From: Jimgerdemannia flammicorona | Lineage: Eukaryota; Mucoromycota; Endogonomycetes; Endogonales; Endogonaceae | Direction: 5' to 3' | Assembly: GCA_003990745.1 (NCBI GenBank) | Contig: RBNI01005886.1 | Coordinates: forward strand, 1 to 11,984 | DNA: 11,984 nucleotides | Shown here: one piece after another, positions 8,321 to 11,984 of the stretch | Position numbering within the stretch: position 1 is the stretch's first letter | Layout of the letters: each line of letters starts with the position of its first letter | The notes under the pieces: model-generated | Told to the model about the DNA's origin: nothing | Seen by the model: the letters and a program-made list of their open reading frames with translations, nothing else | Database searches by the model: none | Made by a program: the position numbers and the translations under genes

Positions 8321-8478
8321 GACCAAGAAGAATACAAAGTTGAACAAATCCTCAACAAATGTGATAACAAGAACCACCCAGAGTATCTTGTCAAATGGAA
8401 AGGTTATCTGATCCATGATGTGACATGGGAACCCAAGACCAATCTCCAGAATACTACTGACTTAGTTCAGGAATATGA
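8321..8478 (+). pseudogene. Chromodomain at the integrase C-terminus
   Basis: The reading is EEYKVEQILNKC, EYLVKWKGY, VTWEP and NLQNTTDLVQEY, the classic chromodomain pattern with the aromatic positions Tyr, Trp and Trp of a methyl-lysine cage. In chromoviruses this domain directs integration to heterochromatin marked by methylated histone H3. This fits the insertion of the element into old, decayed repeat DNA. The domain itself has no internal stop. In its own frame the stop is TAA 8492-8494, but coding appears to continue in the next frame. Confidence 0.93.
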
Positions 8479-8901
8479 TTCCTTGAACAACTAAAACCAA
8501 ATACTCCACACCTACCCATACATACTATATATTATCCTCCTGAACACTATAATTATCATGAACAAAATCAAGAACTCAGCAAAACAAGACAAGAATACAG
8601 ACCCTCTAGAAAAATAGCAAAACTGAAAGTAAGTCTATTCTTCCCATACTACTGGTAGGAAACAAGGCATAGATATTTAAGAAGATTCCTTAGAGGAAAT
8701 TCTCTAGCAGTAAATGATGTCAGAATTACTTCTGGCACACAGCATTGAACACATGACTCTTTAATGTATGAATCTAATGTATTAGGCAACTGTACTATAA
8801 GCATGCTACTTTCTGAGAAAAATGGACTTCACTGGACTTTTGACCTCCCAAATGATGTAACAATACTAGAACAAAGTTAGAAGACTCTTATGAGGACCTA
8901 A
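8479..8901 (+). pseudogene. Unrecognised tail after the chromodomain, up to the polypurine tract
   Basis: In the frame next to that of the chromodomain (codon starts 8479, 8482...), the sequence is open to TAG 8656 and then interrupted only at 8746 (TGA), 8878 (TAG) and 8899 (TAA). It starts FLEQLKPNTP, has a Tyr-rich part (YYPPEHYNYHEQ) and ends with NGLHWTFDLPNDVT. I recognise no domain; there is no membrane segment, so it does not look like an envelope protein. It could be a C-terminal extension of Pol joined by a frame change near 8478, or noncoding sequence that is open by chance. The first 57 codons without a stop support coding. Confidence 0.45.
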
Positions 8902-8912
8902 GAAGGGGAGAG
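8900..8912 (+). promoter_or_regulatory. Polypurine tract
   Basis: AAGAAGGGGAGAG is a run of only purines, ending one base before the TG of the 3' LTR. It is the expected primer for plus-strand cDNA synthesis, and its match to the LTR edge confirms the boundary. Confidence 0.9.
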
Positions 8913-8931
8913 TTGTAAGTGCACAACCTCC

Positions 8932-8993
8932 AAGCCACCAAAATTACATATCACTCCCTGAACAAGCCACTGAAATCACACATGACCTCCAAA
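8932..8993 (+). repeat. Tandem repeat A in U3 of the 3' LTR
   Basis: Two units beginning AAGCCAC (8932 and 8964), the counterpart of 419-480. They are more diverged from each other than in the 5' LTR, through transitions. Confidence 0.6.
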
Positions 8994-9022
8994 CAAATTT
9001 GGAAATCATCTGCTCGATCATA

Positions 9023-9084
9023 AAGCTGAGTCAAACCAAAGTCACAGTACACAAAGCTGAGTCAATATAAAGTTACAGAATACA
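9023..9084 (+). repeat. Tandem repeat B in U3 of the 3' LTR
   Basis: Units 9023-9053 and 9054-9084 both begin AAGCTGAGTCAA. The TGAGTCA core is intact in both units, as in the 5' LTR (510-571), although the rest of the unit has drifted. Confidence 0.68.
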
Positions 9085-9202
9085 AGATTCACATAAACAG
9101 ATTTTACCAATCAGGACCAAATACATATATACTGAGCCCCAAGATGCGTCAAAACAGAGAACCAAAATAAACAACAACTACAACTTCTGAATATATACAA
9201 AT

Positions 9203-10300
9203 ATGACCACTGAGATCTACAACTACATCTATGCTGACATTTAGAATACCATTGTCAACCAAGCCACACCCCCTCTGCCCCTCATGAATATCCATAGCCT
9301 GGCACCCCTCTATTTCATGGAAGCCCAATGGAATGCCCTGAACATGCTCAACGAGACCCACTGAATTGGACAAATCTCAAGCTACTACCAGATTGATCAC
9401 CTCCTAGAAGATATGGTCAAACACTACCATGATATAGATATTACCCAGATATCTCAACACCAGAAACTTATTGCCCGCAAATACCGAGAACTCTTCTATA
9501 AGTACAGTACCTTTATTCCCCATCTTCGAGTTACTACCAGCGAAATGGTTGCTACCCTGTCCTATAGCCAAATCAATGACATAATATAAGAACTCAACCA
9601 CAAGTACCTCAAGTATGTTGAAACCACAGACAGAACCTTCCCACACTGTGATGACCATATCCTGCAAATGCCTCAAGTCAGATACACCATGAAAGACATC
9701 TATGATATAATCCAATTTGATGAAGATGAAGTAGAAGACAATGATCCCTCTGACACTGACATAACCTCAAGCCAAGGATCCCTGCCAACCCTGATCTCTC
9801 TGCCAACCTTGTCGATGAACTTACAATAGTTCATAACCATCTATGAGACCTATTGGGACAATGACCATTAGTATGAATACCAACCAGCATTTACTCCTGA
9901 TTACTTCAACTATAATGAAGAGACCAAAAAATACGATCTGTATCTCCAGACAACCCTCGAGATCGAACCAACCACTCCACCACCCGAGTATGAGCAACAT
10001 GAACCACAGTTGCCAGCTTACTACAATCCTGCAACTCATAGTACTGTAACCTACAGAAGGTATGCAGACAGTAAATCCGATAAAAGTGAAGACGATGTAC
10101 CCCTCCTTTGCCCACCAACATCCTATCTAGTATATGAGACAGATGATGCAATCCTGTGGGATGGTGATGAAGTTCCAATGTATTACTACCTCAGTAAACA
10201 AGGAGAAGTAATCTGCAAACCACTCTTCCTAGATGACTACTTTATCAGAGATGATGCAATTGATGGTGATATCATTGAAGACTACCCAGACAGCATCTAA
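9203..10300 (+). pseudogene. U3-encoded open frame of unknown function (3' LTR copy, the better one)
   Basis: This is the partner of 691-1787 and keeps one frame from ATG 9203 to TAA 10298-10300: 366 codons including the stop, so 365 residues. In-frame stops are TAG 9242, TGA 9362, TAA 9587, TAG 9827 and TAG 9869; after 9871 it is fully open for 142 codons. The TAA at 9587 is CAA in the other LTR and the TAG at 9869 is TGG there. The open end includes LQTTLEIEPTTPPPEYEQ, YNPATHSTVTYRRYADS, LWDGDEVPMYYYLSKQGE and FLDDYFIRDDAIDGD, a soluble, acidic, Tyr-rich sequence. I do not recognise it. It ends 190 bases before the TATA box, so it fills most of U3. The genomic RNA would carry this copy near its 3' end. 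Expression could be subgenomic or from a promoter near 609/9119. Confidence 0.68.
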
Positions 10301-10489
10301 ATCTATAAATAGCTTAGCAGTCATAGTGTAGTTAGATTAGCCTTGTACAATGTGACTGTGAACTGACTCAGCAGTCAGATGATCTCTTGATATGTCAGAT
10401 CACACTTATACTATATGACTACATTCTGACTCAGCAAGGCACTTAGTGCTATATCCATATCTAGCATAGTTCAGATAGCCCCTCACTAG

Positions 10490-10497
10490 TATAAATA
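10490..10497 (+). promoter_or_regulatory. TATA box of the 3' LTR
   Basis: TATAAATA, the counterpart of 1967-1974 in the same context (CTCACTAG before, CCC-rich after). From this LTR it would drive transcription out into the right flank. Confidence 0.55.
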
Positions 10498-10613
10498 CCC
10501 CCTCCTCCAGACCTCAGAATCTCAGACCTGAACAATCCGAACACAACTCTTGAGTACTTCCCCACAATATCTCTTCACACAACTACTCCTAGTATAGCAA
10601 ATCATGAATAGCG

Positions 10614-10619
10614 AATAAA
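10614..10619 (+). terminator. Polyadenylation-like signal of the 3' LTR
   Basis: AATAAA about 120 bases after the TATA box, placed to end the element's transcript within R of this LTR. It matches 2091-2096. Confidence 0.5.
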
Positions 10620-10791
10620 CCTATTTAATAACCCACAAACTACTCTTAAGTAAATCTGCTCTATGTTAGATCCCCATCATGAAATTTCCTAATTGGGTAT
10701 TGTCTGTAGCGATATGCCAATTCAACTAAGCTGGTCTTAGTTTCTTGAACTTCCTGAAATACAGAAACTCCTAAATATCCAGAACTAGTCC

Positions 10792-10966
10792 GAAAAAGGA
10801 CTTTAGTTGAGACATCAACCTGATCTTAAAATCAATAAGCATAGAGGACATACTCCATATGAAATTGATCTTGATCATAAGAAAACAGTCTTCCAGAATA
10901 TCCAGAACTTCTAGAAAATCCTTCCAGAACTACATAACAGTTACTCTAAAAAGCAACCCTCTTACA
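10792..10966 (+). pseudogene. U5 copy of the Gag-frame N-terminal segment, cut off at the LTR end
   Basis: This is the same sequence as 2280-2454, where the Gag frame appears to start. Here it reads PDLKINKHRG, PYEIDLDHKKTVFQN and ELHNSYSKKQPSY, and then stops at the LTR border because no internal region follows. Two in-frame TAG codons match TGG and CAA in the 5' LTR. It has no role by itself but helps to show which frame is real. Confidence 0.5.
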
Positions 10967-10971
10967 TAGCC
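10967..10971. repeat. 5-bp target site duplication, right copy (TAGCC)
   Basis: It directly follows CTTACA of the 3' LTR and equals 396-400. Confidence 0.93.
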
Positions 10972-11745
10972 ATAGTACTTCTTGAGTTAGTTTTGGTAAA
11001 TAGTAGTTGAGATAATTGTGCCTGATAGTTTTGGTAGTCAAAAGGTAGTTTCTTTTATATTTTGTACAAGGTAAGATCTTTCTCACTTAGGTATGACTAT
11101 GAAGTTTCTATACTATTTTGATATACTAGAACTTTGTCTTCTATTTTAATAATCTTCAAAGACTTGTAGATCTTTTCTATATTATTCTATTGTAATATCT
11201 GTATCTTAATTATATAATCTTCAGTCTTCTTTCTTATTTAGTACAATCTCTATATCTTAGTATTTATATATTTCTATTCTATATCTCTATTAGATAATAG
11301 AGTTTCTTCAGAACTTTCTTCTCTAAATAGCAATTCTCAAAAGATAAAATGGGCACTTTGTAATTATATATCCTAGAGAGTAAATAATACTATTGATAGA
11401 TAGTATTTCTAATTTTTATAGTTATTGTAGATCTTGGTAATAATATTTTTAAGTATCTTATTGGTCCTTTCAGTCTGTCTATTTCTCTATAAATAATAAG
11501 CTATAGTTTGAATATATTGAATCTTATACTTTTTATATAGAATTTCAAAGAGCTGGTTCATGAATTCTATTTCTTTGTCTATTATTACTAGATAATTTCT
11601 CTATAGAAGAAATCAGCAATTGACTATATATTGACTTCTTTAAGAGATCCTGCTTTTATCTATTTTGTAAAGAGATCTATAATATATAATAATGATTTAT
11701 TAGTTACCAGTTAATATTAGGAGTAGTGGACCAATTATATCTATT
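10972..11745 (-). pseudogene. Strongly decayed gypsy integrase of an older element, antisense
   Basis: Read on the minus strand from 11745 down, this matches a Ty3/gypsy integrase in order. DIIGPL (11743-11723) is at the start of the core, then TGN and IIII for the second strand. DKEIEFMNQLFE follows near 11579-11546, where the family has SDRGTEF. Then comes a segment near 11504-11457 ending RQTERTNK, with the catalytic Glu at 11471-11469. Further down are a KVLVYQN segment and YLVQNIKETTF-LPKLSGT (roughly 11080-11010), a GPY/F-type module, and LKKYYG just before the insertion. Stops are frequent and nearly all differences from the family pattern are transitions. It is a different lineage from the 10.5-kb element and older, judging by its far heavier decay. 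Confidence 0.8.
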
Positions 11746-11984
11746 ACAATATAAGCAAATAGTATTAGTTCTATATCTGCTAACCCAGTGTCTGATTTCA
11801 TTAATCTTGCTTCTATTTCTAATATTTGATATAGATTTTGACAAATTATCTAATATCTTTTTCTATTTCAGACTACTATGTTGTTCTATTTGTTTTGTTG
11901 TAGATATTTGTTCCTCTAGATGATCAAGTTTATATACTGACTTTATTGCTTATTTCTTCTTATACTCTAGTATAACTAGTAGTT
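11746..11984 (-). other. AT-rich decayed sequence upstream of the old integrase core
   Basis: By position on the minus strand this should be the integrase zinc domain and RNase H junction of the older element. A few words are suggestive, but I cannot align a domain with confidence. The plus-strand open stretch at 11726-11923 is hydrophobic low-complexity sequence and looks like chance. Confidence 0.4.

Larger units (their letters stand above)
401..10966 (+). mobile_element. Full-length Ty3/gypsy chromovirus with dUTPase and 2-kb LTRs, inactivated
   Basis: A 10,566-bp LTR retrotransposon flanked by a perfect 5-bp duplication. Order: 5' LTR, primer-binding site, Gag with CCHC knuckle, dUTPase, protease, RT, RNase H, integrase, chromodomain, unknown tail, polypurine tract, 3' LTR. 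RT before integrase plus a chromodomain places it among the chromoviruses (known family features). It is longer than most fungal gypsy elements because of the 2-kb LTRs, the long Gag and the extra dUTPase. Decay is mainly by transitions: C to T and G to A at CpA and CpG, making TGA, TAA and TAG stops. About five frame changes were found (near 4645, 5283, 6958, 8226 and 8478). The coding frame changes 0, 1, 2, 1, 2, 1 along the internal region. The element cannot make its own proteins but could be a substrate for an active relative. Confidence 0.95.
8914..10966 (+). repeat. 3' long terminal repeat
   Basis: This is the partner of 401-2454, with the same TGTAAG/CTTACA ends and directly followed by the TAGCC duplication. 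Differences from the 5' LTR are mostly C/T and G/A. There is a small insertion near 10403-10413, a loss of about 11 bases near 10665-10675, and one more base within the U3 frame than the 5' copy. At several places the two copies show TG against CA, meaning the ancestor had CG. Confidence 0.95.

Noticed and set aside
8485..8901. Possible envelope gene after pol
   Set aside because: No signal peptide, no hydrophobic transmembrane segment and no fusion-peptide-like stretch is visible. The tail is short and Tyr/Asn/Gln-rich.
401..10966. CRISPR array, integron, bacterial operon or phage
   Set aside because: The only repeats are the LTRs and two short tandem pairs. No ribosome-binding-site-spaced gene cluster exists and all recognised domains belong to one eukaryotic LTR retrotransposon.
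11726..11923. 65-codon plus-strand open stretch with many Leu, Ile and Phe codons
   Set aside because: AT-rich, low-complexity sequence opposite the decayed integrase of the older element; the hydrophobic look follows from T-rich codons.

Overview
The window is a retrotransposon landscape from a eukaryote, most likely a filamentous (ascomycete-type) fungus. The evidence is a long Ty3/gypsy chromovirus carrying C-to-T and G-to-A decay at CpA and CpG (RIP-like), inserted in very AT-rich DNA that is itself an older and far more decayed gypsy element. I see no host gene, no structural RNA gene and nothing prokaryotic. The species cannot be named from this sequence.

Layout. 1-400 is old AT-rich flank. 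401-10966 is one complete LTR retrotransposon bounded by a 5-bp target duplication (TAGCC, 396-400 and 10967-10971). Its two LTRs are about 2.05 kb each (401-2454 and 8914-10966) and both begin TGTAAG and end CTTACA. A primer-binding site (about 2458-2469) and a polypurine tract (8900-8912) sit where expected. Inside, a decayed coding region reads Gag (capsid, CCHC zinc knuckle), dUTPase, aspartic protease, reverse transcriptase, RNase H, integrase (zinc domain, D,D35E core, GPF module), chromodomain and an unrecognised tail reaching the polypurine tract. 10972-11984 is the other side of the older flank; on the minus strand it still shows a gypsy integrase core and its C-terminal module.

Three things stand out. 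(1) The U3 part of each LTR carries a decayed open frame of about 365 codons with no homology I recognise (691-1787 and 9203-10300), an LTR-encoded accessory gene in the position of MMTV sag. (2) A trimeric-type dUTPase lies between the Gag zinc knuckle and the protease, the order seen in betaretroviruses, in an element that ends with a chromodomain. (3) The Gag reading frame appears to run upstream through the primer-binding site into the U5 of the LTR, so the LTR would carry coding sequence at both ends.

The copy is dead: there are stops in every domain, several frame changes, the RT motif A aspartate and the protease active-site glycine are replaced, and two integrase zinc ligands are lost. 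Comparing the two LTRs shows how it died. Ancestral CpG sites became TpG in one LTR and CpA in the other, and TGA stops in one LTR match CGA arginine codons in the other. No protein given here should be taken as functional in this copy.
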